Assembly: GCA_003427395.1 (NCBI GenBank)
Contig: BFEA01001025.1
Coordinates: 142,629 to 167,814 of the forward strand
Length of the DNA: 25,186 nt
Direction of reading: 5' to 3'
From: Chara braunii
Lineage: Eukaryota; Streptophyta; Charophyceae; Charales; Characeae
Shown: positions 9,387 to 18,480 of the stretch, one piece after another
Layout of the letters: every line of letters starts with the position of its first letter
Position numbering within the stretch: the stretch's first letter is position 1
Program-made: the position numbers and the translations under genes
The notes under the pieces: model-generated
The model's database searches: none
What the model was told of the DNA's origin: nothing
What the model saw: the letters and a program-made list of their open reading frames with translations, nothing else

Positions 9387-10566
9387 ACACGCTTGGAGGC
9401 CCCGATTAGAGTTTTGGGAGTCGCCTTGACAGCAAACGGCAAACCATCAACTAACAATGAATGGATATCCAAACCGCCATTGGAAAAGCTAGCATTATAG
9501 AAGACAAACACACTTCACTAATTGGGAGGACCTTGGTGATTAACAATGTAGTACAGTAACTTGCCTCCCTCTGGTATAGGTCAGACATCTAGGGATTGGA
9601 TAAGGAGGCCCTCCGCCCCCTCCAGAGACATATAGTTGCGTTCCTTTGGCGAGGAGACCACAAAAAACATAATGTGATCAATAGAGTTGCATGGCATGCA
9701 TTGATTCAACCTAAGGTGAAAGGGGGTTTGGGCATAATCGACCCTACAACGCAAGCCAAAACACTGGTCATACAACGGCTCAAACGGCTACTTTTCTGCC
9801 CACATACTCCGTGAAAGGATCTGGCTTTGGAACAGATCTCTAGACTAGCTCCAGAAACACCAGCTCACATTAGCCCACTCACATGGTTAGAAAACAGAGA
9901 ATGGCCAATCCCGAGACGACGCTCTCGGCAAGGAAACCCCTCGGTCGACTCTCCGAGGCACGAAGCATGGGAGGATGTACACAACGACCCCCTATGGCCG
10001 ACCCTTCTAAGGACATGGAGAACCCTCCCGTTGCAAGATAAAACCCAACCCAAAAGATGGGAAGAAGTAGTCCGACAACCGTTATTTGGGAATAGAGGGA
10101 TAACGAACTTCAGAGGCCAAATCCTTTACTGTGCGGTCTCCCCTTGGAAAAGTTGGGTAAAAAAGGGGGTCGGACTCCTCAGAATAGGGGATATCTGGGA
10201 TAAGGATAGGAGAGATTGGATCAGCCGCGACCAACTCAAAAAGAAACTGCGCTACTGCCACATACCAGAGGAAGTACTGGAGAATATAATCGAATGTGTC
10301 CCCCTGAATTGGTGGAAAATTATCAAAAAATGACCGGGTGGCAATTCGGGACCGTCAGGGGGAGGTGGGTAATGTGATCTATTGCAACCCAAAAGGAAGT
10401 AGAGATCTTCACGATAAGGAATGACAACTTCCTGCAAAGGCTCGATCCACAACAGATACAGTTCTTCGAGGAGGACGAACTCTCAAGAATCAGGGTGGCT
10501 CGGGTGAAAGATAGTTGGGTAGCATTCTCACCGGACACAACGATATCGCAATTGTCGCTGGACCCA
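9387..10566 (+). pseudogene. LINE-1 ORF2: region after the RT, up to the gypsy insertion
   Basis: Translation past the TGA at 9384 continues with IRVLGVALTANGK. It then becomes ragged until about 9540, where LVINNVV and LASLWYRSDI are read between TAA 9557-9559 and TAG 9590-9592. Open frames follow at 9596-9814 (HIVAFLWRGDHKK, WHALIQPKVKGGLGIIDP, the usual post-RT block of LINEs) and 9827-10333 (Trp/Arg-rich, no named domain). A frame change near 10333 leads into TGWQFGTVRGRWV and VAFSPDTTIS, with a stop near 10372. Coding runs straight into ACCCA at 10562-10566, where the LTR element inserted. Confidence 0.8.
10562..10566. repeat. Target-site duplication, left copy (ACCCA)
   Basis: ACCCA immediately precedes the TG of the 5' LTR. 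The identical five bases follow the CA of the 3' LTR at 20897-20901. Five bases is the standard Ty3/gypsy duplication length. Confidence 0.93.
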
Positions 10567-10882
10567 TGTAGCGGACCTCTGGTTGGCCTGTGAGACCAGC
10601 CCCTTGGTCTGTTCTCACAGGTCTGTGTTCTATTCGGGGGCAGTCCAGTCCAGTCCAGGCCGGTACCTCTCTCGGTACCAGCCAGTCCAGTCCAGTCCAG
10701 GCAGTCCGCTGGGGTATACCCCAACAGTTATCTGTTTCGTCCTGATTCTTCACTAGCACATTTTGGAGTACGTGCGTTGGAGTCTTGCGTGGGGAGCTGC
10801 GTTGTGCCATCTCGCTCCCCCCTTCTTCCTCCATCTCCATCTCTATCACTAGCGGAGCACCACACCTGGTGGGTCCGCGACA
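10567..10882 (+). repeat. 5' LTR of the gypsy element
   Basis: It begins TGTAGCGGA and ends TCCGCGACA, giving a 9-bp terminal inverted repeat with one mismatch. Visible parts are a hairpin at 10588-10620 (CTGTGAGA pairs with TCTCACAG), AGTCC repeats at about 10641-10658 and 10683-10700 flanking two GGTACC sites, and a 14-bp palindrome TGGGGTATACCCCA at 10710-10723. The LTR should carry the promoter and polyadenylation signal. I cannot place a transcription start with confidence, though the palindrome includes a TATA-like core. Confidence 0.97.
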
Positions 10883-10883
10883 T

Positions 10884-10895
10884 TCGTATCGGAGC
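10884..10895 (+). other. Primer-binding site resembling the initiator-Met tRNA type
   Basis: One base after the LTR, TCGTATCGGAGC matches the common plant gypsy primer site TGGTATCAGAGC at 10 of 12 positions. Location and similarity both support a site for priming minus-strand DNA by tRNA-iMet. The two mismatches may be mutations. Confidence 0.7.
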
Positions 10896-11277
10896 GGGAA
10901 CGTTCCCCGCTCCCACCCACCACACCGCACAGCAGGGAAAAACAGCCAAACCCGACAGTCGGGTTTTCGGCTGTTTTTCGGGCGTTTTCGGGCGAAAAAG
11001 CGGGACAAAGGTGCTGCAGCAGGAGATCGACACGTGGCGAAAAAGGGAAAGTCGTCACGACGCGTGCGCGCGAAGGCCAAGGCCGCTGCACACGCACACG
11101 CGCCATGTGTCCACACTCACCTGCTGGCCATGCGCGTGCGTGTACCACCCTCATAACACACTGGCCACAGTCTATGCATGGCCTTGTAGCACGGCAACCC
11201 CGTGTTGAAGAGGTGCCCCCCCGCCGGCGAGCAGCGAGCAGCAGCCAGCGAGGCAGCAACGAGAGAGGCTGCTATTT

Positions 11278-11278
<1 letters not shown>

Positions 11279-11341
<63 letters not shown>
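11279..11341. repeat. 63-nt cytosine homopolymer
   Basis: This is an uninterrupted run of 63 C. The long proline frames and minus-strand glycine frames over it are artefacts. Its length may partly reflect sequencing or assembly error. Confidence 0.9.
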
Positions 11342-11342
<1 letters not shown>

Positions 11343-12266
11343 TGGCTTCTGCTGCCTGTGCACGTGGCCACCTGCAGTGCCACGTGGCACTTTGCTGTGG
11401 ACTGAAGACCCCCTCTGGTTAGGGGGCTGCGCCACAGCATTATTATTATTATTATTTTTTATTATCTCTCTACTGCTGCAACAGCAACTCAAGATTTCCC
11501 CCTGGCTAGGGGGCCGTGTGACTGCGGTAGCAGGGTGGCTGATCAAGATCCCAGCCAACCCTACATCATCATCATTACCCATCAGGGTATGCTCACACAG
11601 CACACCTTGGATCTGCAGTGCTACAACTAGGGGCTGATCAAGATCTCAGCCCCCCTACATCCTCCAGTTGGTTGGCTAGAGCGAAGGCCAAGACCCTCCT
11701 GGTTTTGGTATACCTTGTGCCCTTGGAGACACAAAGGGCCATGTATCATCTCTCTCTCCCCTTTTCTTCCCCCCACCTTCCACTGCCTCTCTCCCCTCCT
11801 CTTTTTTTACCTTCCCCACCCCACCTTTTCTCCCACTAACCACTATCTTACCCTCTTTTCTTCATTTCTTTTCTTTTCTCTCCTCCTTCTTTCCTCTTAG
11901 TTTCTTGATCACTCTCCATCTTTCCCCATCCTCTTTCTCTCCCATTCTCTCACCCTCCTCTCCCCCAACTGCCACCACTTCATCCCCCCACCTTCCACTT
12001 CCATCTTTTTCCCTCTCCCACCTATTTCTTTCTTCTCTCCATCACTTTCTCATCCCCCCTTCCCCCCCCACTTCAAATTTTTCTGTTTTTCTTTTTCCTA
12101 TCTCCCTTTTGATTTATATTTTCTCTTTTTCCAAAAATTCGAAATATCTATTTTCCCACCTTCTTTTCTCATTTTCTAATTTATTTTATTTATTTTTCTC
12201 TTTATTTTAAAAATTCGATTTTCTTTACGGCAACCCTAAATCTGACTAGGTGTTAGTCTTTCTTGC

Positions 12267-12576
12267 TTTCGGCACACGTTTTGACCCCGTGGGGGTAACG
12301 AAGTGCTGCCGAAATTTTCTGATTTTCCCTTACTTAGTCTTTTTCGGCACACTTCGACCCCATGGGGGTAACGAAATGCTGCCAAAATTTTTGACAAATT
12401 AGATACTTCTCCTCATCCACTTATTTACTTCTTTATTTATTTATTTAGTTCTTTATTTATTTTTTGAAATTTTTTTTTTATTTGCGGCATCTTGACACCT
12501 AGTGTGCTCACCTTGGTCTCTCCTTTCCCCTTGGCACATTCTTGACCCCGTGAGGGGTAGGGAAATGCTGCCGAAA
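12267..12576 (+). repeat. Three-copy hairpin family in the gypsy leader
   Basis: Copies lie at 12267-12314, 12342-12387 and 12531-12576. Each has an outer arm like TTTCGGCA, an inner GACCCC, two loop bases, an inner GGGGT and an outer TGCCGAAA. The inner ACCCC/GGGGT stem is kept in all three. The third copy reads TTGGCA against TGCCGAA, keeping pairing with a G-U wobble. The second has one outer mismatch (TGCCAAAA). The function is unknown. Confidence 0.75.
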
Positions 12577-12639
12577 ATTTCAAAAAAATAAATATTGTTT
12601 TCCCTTCACATCTTTTTATTTATTTCTTTAATTATTTTG

Positions 12640-12673
<34 letters not shown>

Positions 12674-13020
12674 TTTTCTCTCAAAATCTCGCTGTTTATT
12701 TATTTTTTCTTAGGCTCCCGCCTTCCCCCCCATATGCTTGTTATTTTACTTTCTTGATTAGGTCACCGGTACCCTACCCTAACCACTTAAACTTCGGTTA
12801 GGGTTTTCTTAGGGTTTTTGTAGGGTTTAGGGTTCTTCAAAACCCCCCTACTTCCCCGTCCTCTTCGAGCACCCTGGACCCGAACCACCCCTCCCCCTTT
12901 GACGGCGCCCGTGCTAGCCTTGCTACCGCCGTTCAACGCTTTCTACCGCGGACTTCCCCCTACGCCCTCCGCTCACGCGGACCTCTTCTGCCCCCCTCCA
13001 GTCCGGTCCGTCATCTCCCC

Positions 13021-13371
13021 ATGGCCGACGGTGTATCACACGTCGCCGACACGGCGATGACCACGACATCGGGCTCCACACCCGTGCAGGCGGACTAGGG
13101 TCATCAGCCCCAGGGGGATCTGCACAACCTCCTCACCTCCCTCCTTGCGCCCATCCAGGCACAACTTGCGACCCTTGCGCCCATCCAGGTGCAACTCACG
13201 ACCCTCGCGCCCTTACAGGCGCAGGTGGCGACACTTGCCGCTGCCGTGCAGCAACTCCAAGACGCTGCGTGTCCTCCATCTCCTGGCTCCCAGTCCGGGT
13301 CCCCCGTCCTCCGACAGGGTGGCCACGGCGGAGCTTCCTCCTCCGCTGCCCCGACCCGACCATCTTGGTGA
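13021..13371 (+). pseudogene. gag: gag, N-terminal part (coiled-coil region)
   Basis: The ATG at 13021 (context CCCCATGGCC) starts the most plausible gag frame. A TAG at 13096-13098 interrupts it after 25 codons. Past it, three 33-bp tandem repeats (about 13147-13242) encode an 11-residue unit like LAPIQAQLATL, giving regularly spaced Leu/Ile and a probable coiled coil for Gag assembly. The frame ends at TGA 13369-13371. The continuing gag coding is in another frame from about 13345-13375, so one indel is needed. Confidence 0.75.
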
Positions 13372-14395
13372 CTGTCCATGCCCCTAGCACGACGGCCGCC
13401 ACGAGCCAGGTCCTCCCTCAGTCTACGGGCGCACCCGCCCAGATCCCGGTCACTACGGCCACAGTACCACAACCCGCTACCATGGTCGCAGCTTTTCCGG
13501 GTGCCCCACTTCTCCCTCCTCTTCGCATGACCGCAACGCCATCTGGTTCCCCCCCTTGTGGGATGCCTCGCGCCACTCGTGCGTCTCCCCCTGCCACACC
13601 CCGCTCGACCTACGTTCGAGGTTTCGAGGACGAGATCGCCCAGCTCCGGACCGACCTCACCCTCTCACGCCTTCAGCCACCCCCACCCTCGCAGGTGGCC
13701 GCGCCTTCCGGCGCACCCCCTTCTTCCTCTATTCTTCCTTCCATGCAGGCTCGCTTCCCTCGTCCTGCACCCTACCCATCCTCATCCTACCTCCTCCCCA
13801 TCCCCTCGGTTGCTGCGACCTCTTTTACCGCAGCTCCCGTGCAGCCTACCGCTGTTTCCCCCGCCGCTCCACCATGCGGCCCGGGCGTACAGTCAGTTGC
13901 ACCTCCTCCTTCAGGACCTGCGCCGACTTATTCAGCAGTAGCGCAGTCCCCTGCTTCCCGTTCTCCTCGCCACCAAAACGATGGCGCACCACTTGTCCGC
14001 TTGACGGACACTGCCTCGTACTACGGTACAGGCATACGCGTGTCTCGGTGGCTACAGTCTGCCACCCACACGCTCCAGCTCATGGGTGCTGCACCCGACA
14101 CGTGGGTGGTTCACCTCTCCATGCGCCTGTGTGGCGGTCCTTCCGACGCGTGGGAGGATTTCTACGCCTACTCCGTTCGTGCGGGTCGGACTCCGACCTT
14201 CATGGATTTCCAGGCGTTCCTCGAGGATCGCTTCGGAGCCCGATATGACGTGACTGATGCCTTTGACCGTGTCGTCACTACAAGCTGGTCCGGCTCTGGT
14301 GGCGCTGCCGGCCTGGATCGCCACATCCAGGTCTTTCAGGACGCCCGCCTCATTTGTGACATGGCGTTCCTCCCCGAGGCATTTCTTGGCCAGCC
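13372..14395 (+). pseudogene. gag: gag, linker and capsid domain
   Basis: This is the second gag frame (open 13269-14528, gag-like from about 13372). A Pro/Ala/Ser-rich linker runs to about 13970. It is followed by a retrotransposon Gag/capsid region: SRWLQSATHTLQLMG, TWVVHLSMRLCGGPSDAWEDF, TFMDFQAFLEDRFGA and HIQVFQDARLICDMAFLPEAFL. The W...W...F pattern is typical of Ty3/gypsy Gag. Coding moves to the next frame at about 14370-14400, and the rest of this open frame (to 14528) is shadow. Overlapping Pro/Ser-rich frames at 13556 and 13558 lack Gag motifs. Confidence 0.85.
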
Positions 14396-15387
14396 TTCCG
14401 CTCGAGTACGGCTCCAAGCTATGGCGGTACGAGTTCACATCGGCCCCGCAGGCTTACGAGGCCGCCAGGGACCATCAGCGGATGCGGGCCCGTCTTCACC
14501 CCGCCTCCTCCTCCCAGCCACAGCGTAGTGGTTACGCCTCCTCCTCCTCTCACGACACTTCCTAGCGCCATTCGCCTTTCCGTGGTCGCCCCCGCCGTTC
14601 CATGCAGCAGGGACGTCACTTCTCGCGCTGCTTTAGCGCACTCGAGTATGGTGAGCAGGACGCTGGTGCCCCGTTGTCACCAGAGGGTAACCATAGCGCC
14701 GACCTCGACCTCGGCGACGCCGTCCACCACCACCTGGAGGACCCTACTCTCCCTATAGCTGAGCGCCTCCAGCTCATCCTCTCCACCCTTTCCCGGGCAC
14801 GCAGCCGCCCCGGTCACGCTGGCGCGACGCCCCCCAAGGTCCCTCAGCAGGACCTCCCTCAGGGCTTTGTCCCTCCTCGCGGTGTCCTTTCCGCTGAGAA
14901 GCGCGCGGCTATTTTAGGCCGGCGTGGGTGTTTGCGTTGCCGCTTGGACGGTCATACCTCCTCGCGGTGCCCTTACACTACCGCCCTCAACCGCCACTAC
15001 GCTTACCTTTTCCGCCAGCGTCGTGCTCAGTCCCCCCCCCGGCGCCTCGTATCCCTGCGGCGCCTCCTAGCCACGGTGCAGTGTACACCTGCGCCCTCCT
15101 CAATAGTGGGCTTCCCAACATCTCCGTCGCGGTTCGCCCCTCTCGCTACTAGAGCTGAGGTATCGCAGGACTCGACAGAGTGTACTCATCCCTCTGTTGC
15201 AGTACCGTTTGCGCCTCCGCAGACCACCGTCTCCCCTCCGTCCCCACCGCGACTACCGACGCGTTGAGCCATTCGCTCAGCCCGCTGCAGCGAGCAGCTT
15301 GCGACTCGCGAGTATGTTGTGTCCTCTCTTCTGGACCTGAGCATGCTCCAGGCTTGTTAGGAGCGACTCACCCTCCATATCACTGTC
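14396..15387 (+). pseudogene. gag: gag, C-terminal part with CCHC zinc knuckle
   Basis: This frame carries PLEYGSKLWRYEF and AYEAARDHQRMRARL, then a nucleocapsid zinc knuckle CLRCRLDGHTSSRC at 14929-14970 (C-x2-C-x4-H-x4-C, exact spacing). That motif binds genomic RNA. Stops in this frame are TAG 14563-14565, TGA 15265-15267 and TAG 15358-15360. After them the same frame runs into the protease, so gag and pol were probably one continuous frame here, as in many chromoviruses. A Pro-rich spacer lies between knuckle and protease. Confidence 0.85.
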
Positions 15388-15951
15388 ATGCGTCGCCTTC
15401 TCACCATCCTCTCTGACCCTGATCGCACCCTCCCAATCATCCCCGTACGACTGGGGACCTCCACAAGGGTGTACTCAGCGCTGTGGGATTCCGGTTCTCA
15501 GGGTGACTTCATTCACCCACGCGTGGTGAAAGAAGCCCGCTTACCCATGACAGGGTCTCCGACTCCCATCTCCGTTACCCTAGGGGATGACAAGACCCAG
15601 CGCTTCTTCGATCAGACGGTCACCAACCTCCCCTTTTTCCTCACTCTCGAGCCGACTGATCGTCCCCCGGCGTCTCGTCGGCACCGCTCCTCTGCACATT
15701 TCGATGTGATGGAGACGGGGTACGACTTCATTCTCGGCACTCTGTGGTCTCGTCGGTTCCGCAGCACCGAGGCCGATTGGGCGACCAACACTCTCGTTCT
15801 CAAAACAAAGTGTGGACAGACGTATTGCGTACCTTTCATAGGTACCATTGCGACACCACGCCCCGATCCTCCTCCCTTGGATCCTTCCGTGCCCACACCA
15901 TCTCCTTCTATCACTCTCACCTCGCCTCGGCAGTTCGCCCACTTCATCTGA
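15388..15951 (+). pseudogene. pol: pol, aspartic protease domain
   Basis: It is in frame with the gag knuckle and the RT. The active-site triad DSG lies at 15487-15495 inside ALWDSGSQGDFI. It is followed by the VTLGDD segment and YDFILGTLWSRRF, which corresponds to the conserved ILG block of retropepsins. The domain cleaves the Gag-Pol polyprotein. The stretch ends at TGA 15949-15951, after which the same frame continues to the RT, so that stop is a mutation inside pol. The ATG at 15388 is internal and not a true start. Confidence 0.9.
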
Positions 15952-16908
15952 CAGGACGACGTCACCTTCTTTATGGTGAACGTGACGGATCTCTTACACT
16001 ATGATCCACTCTGTCTCGACGCCGAGCTCATCCCTCTGGAGCCAGATCCTCCTTCTATCTTCATGGCTCCCATCTCTACTTCCTTCCCTCCGCCGTCCGT
16101 CGAGTCCACCCCGCCGTCGCGCGCTGACGCTGACGCCGAGGAACTCGCACGATATACGGCTGACCTAGAGCCCGCAGTTCGTGACCTCATTCGAGAGTAC
16201 CACGACGTTTTTCCATCGTCGTTCTCGTACGCCGGCATCCCACCGATGCGTGACGTCGAGCACTCCATTCAGCTTGTGTCTGACTATCGTGTTCACCACC
16301 AGATACCCTACAAACTCTCGACCCCCGAGGCCACCGAACTCAAGCGCCAGCTTGAGGAGCTCCTGAGACTGGGTTTCATTAAGCCCAGCAACTCCCCGTG
16401 GGGTGCACCCGTCCTCTTTGCTCGCAAAGCGGATGGAACTCTTCGTCTCTGCATCGACTACCGCGGTCTCAACTGCTACACGGTTAAGAACAGCTACCCC
16501 GTGCCCCGTTCCGATGAGTTGTTCGACCACCTAGCAGGCAACCGTTTCTTTACGAAGATTGATCTTCGTAGCGGTTACCATCAGATCCGCGTCGCTGCAG
16601 CCAACCGGCCGAAGACCGCGTTCCGATCGCGCTTCGGCCACTACGAGTTTACGGTGATGCCGTTTGGCCTCACCAACGCACCCGCTACCTTCCAGAGGGT
16701 GATGAACGACATCTTCAGGGACATCCTGGAGCAGTACGTTCTTGTCTACCTCGACGATATCCTGGTCTACAGTTGTACCCTTGAGGAGCAGCTCAAACAC
16801 CTCCGCGATGTCCTTGACCGCTTTGCCCAGACATGGCTTCTACGCCAAGCTGAGCAAGTGCCGCTTTGCCCAGCACAAAGTGAATTTCTTAGGACTCTAC
16901 GTGTCTGA
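15952..16908 (+). pseudogene. pol: pol, reverse transcriptase
   Basis: Counting from ATG 15973, the RT motifs are [10 protein letters not shown] (158-167), [13 protein letters not shown] (195-207, catalytic D197), [17 protein letters not shown] (229-245) and YLDD (259-262; DNA 16747-16758). All three catalytic Asp are present. The frame breaks at about 16815-16840: the continuation [14 protein letters not shown] is in the next frame, so the last residues to TGA 16906-16908 are shadow. The RT copies element RNA to cDNA within the particle. Gypsy type is clear from the motif wording and from the integrase downstream. Confidence 0.95.
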
Positions 16909-18480
16909 CCAGGGTCTCCACATGGACGACGCGAAGACCACTGCTATTGCGGAGTGGCCCGCCCCCACATCCGCCAAGCAGCTTTGCAGCTTCCTAGGCC
17001 TGACCAGCTATTATAGTAATTTTATCCGGAGATACGCTAGGTATTCCTAGGTCCTTACCTCCACCCTCCTCCGGAAGAACCCACCCTGGGCTTGGACACC
17101 CCTCCACAAGGACGCCTTCCGCGCCCTCAAGAAGGCGGTGACATGCACACCGGTTCTTCACCTACCCGATTTTGATCGCCCTTTTATCCTTACCACCGAT
17201 GCGTCAGACTTTGTTGTAGGAGCAGTGCTTTCTCAGGTCTTCCCCTCCTCTCCTGATTCCTCTCATCCTCGTATCCCTCGTTTCCCACCACCTACCCCTA
17301 CCAGTGCTTCCCGACTGACGCCTACTCGTCCACCTACAGACGAGCCTTCTATTGACTATTCTCCTACCATCGTCGAGGACGACACTGTCGAGTCTCGCTC
17401 AGGTGATTTTCCGATAGCCTTCTACTCCCGTCAGCTCCTGCCCGCCGAGATAAACTACACTGCTGATGAACGTGAGGTTCTCGCAGTAGTTTATGTCGCT
17501 CGGCACCGGCGTCACTACCTGCGCGGGGCACCGTTCACGGTGCGTACGGACAACTCTGTTGTCCATGCTTTTCTGACAAAGCCAAAGCTCACTCCTCGAC
17601 AGGCTCGCTGGTGGCGCGACCTATCCGAGTTTAGTTTCACCACTGAGCACGTCAAGGGTGAGACTAATCGGGTCGCAGATGTCCTATCCCGGCGCCCTGA
17701 CCACGACCAGGAGCAGATCCAACTCCTTGCCATCTCAGTCACCACCGTCCACCACTCGGTGATCGACGAGTTTCGCACTCAGTACCGCCACTGCCCCGAC
17801 TATCGCGACATCCACGCGACCCTTCGGAGTGGCAAGACCGTCCCGAACTACTCTCTTGGGGACAACGGTCTTGTGTACTGGCACGGTTCACAGGGCACCA
17901 GAGAGCCCCGTATTTGTGTTTCCTCCACTGGACAGCTACGTGTCCGAGCAGTAGCAGAGTTCCATGACCAGGCAGTCGCCGGTCATATGGGCTTCCACAA
18001 GACGTTGGCTCATGTGAGCCGCCTGTACGTCTGGCCGAAGCACAAGGACTTTGGGAAGGACTACGTCGCAGAGTGCCCCACCTGTCAGGAGGTGAACAGT
18101 GCGAACCACTTGCCTTATGGTTTGCTCCAGCCTCTTCCGATCCCTAAGGGCCGTTGGCAGTCCATCTCGATGGACTTTATCGGTCCCCTTCATCCTCCGA
18201 CCCCTCGCGGTCATGATGCTATCCTGGTCGTCGTCGACCGCTTCACGAAGCGTGCACGCTTTGTTCCGTACCGCTATACCATCAGTGCACGTGAGGTCGC
18301 CGACATCGTGTTTGACCGAGTGGTGCGTGACCACAAATTACCTCTGAGTATCATATCTGACCGTGACCCGCGCTTTACCAGCCGATTCTGGCGACGGCTC
18401 CACGAAGTGTACGACACTCAGCTCCGCTTCTCCTAGTCTTACCATCCTCAGACTGATGGTTAGACCGAGATCACGAACAG
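16820..18480 (+). pseudogene. pol: pol, RT thumb, RNase H with long insertion, and integrase core
   Basis: One frame runs from [10 protein letters not shown] through TAG 17048-17050 and TAG 18434-18436 to TAG 18461-18463. Numbering from 17138, RNase H has D21 (TTDASD), Glu in DERE (111-113), D138 (RTDN) and D181 (ADVLSR). A Pro/Ser/Thr-rich insertion fills residues 34-90 (17237-17407). Integrase follows, with zinc-binding H276, H283, C313 and C316, then D346 (SMDFIGP) and D408 (SDRD). The catalytic Glu lies just after the 18461 TAG in TEITNRTL. The TAG at 18461 sits where Gln is usual in the HPQTDGQ motif. Confidence 0.94.

Larger units (their letters stand above)
4817..10566 (+). mobile_element. 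LINE-1 (non-LTR retrotransposon), left part
   Basis: This is the left part of an APE-type LINE split by the LTR element at 10567-20896. It carries an ORF1-like Q-rich region (4817-7277), an endonuclease remnant (about 7440-7920), reverse transcriptase (7940-9386) and the downstream ORF2 region (9540-10566). The right part, with the CCHC tail, 3' UTR and A-tail, is at 20902-22399. Joining the two sides at the duplicated ACCCA keeps the reading frame open across the junction, which supports one original element of about 7-8 kb. The copy is dead, with stops, frame changes and a mutated RT active-site box. ORF1 might alternatively belong to LINE-2. Confidence 0.85.
10896..13020 (+). other. Gypsy untranslated leader, 2.1 kb, rich in repeated hairpins
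   Basis: No coding sequence is supported between the primer site and the gag ATG. Contents in order are a strong hairpin (10938-10978), a C homopolymer (11279-11341), a CCCCCT/AGGGGG hairpin pair (11409-11426 and 11498-11513), a repeated GGCTGATCAAGATC module (near 11537 and 11631), a 500-nt pyrimidine tract (about 11740-12240), three related hairpins (12267-12314, 12342-12387, 12531-12576), TTTA-rich DNA (12630-12680) and telomere-like words (12797-12834). In retroelements such leaders hold packaging, dimerisation and translation-start signals. Which of these applies here is unknown. Confidence 0.8.

Noticed and set aside
10490-11259. Minus-strand frames over the 5' LTR and leader, and similar ones over the 3' LTR (20564-21139)
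   Set aside because: They are mirrored in both LTRs simply because the LTRs are repeats. There is no domain, and they read against the element's transcription.
11105-11603. Frames containing long Pro or Gly runs
   Set aside because: They arise from the 63-nt C run. The flanking parts show no domain.
13556-14248. 230-residue Pro/Ser/Arg-rich frame overlapping gag
   Set aside because: It is the shadow of the Gag capsid frame, which carries the recognisable W...W...F pattern. No motif was found in this frame.
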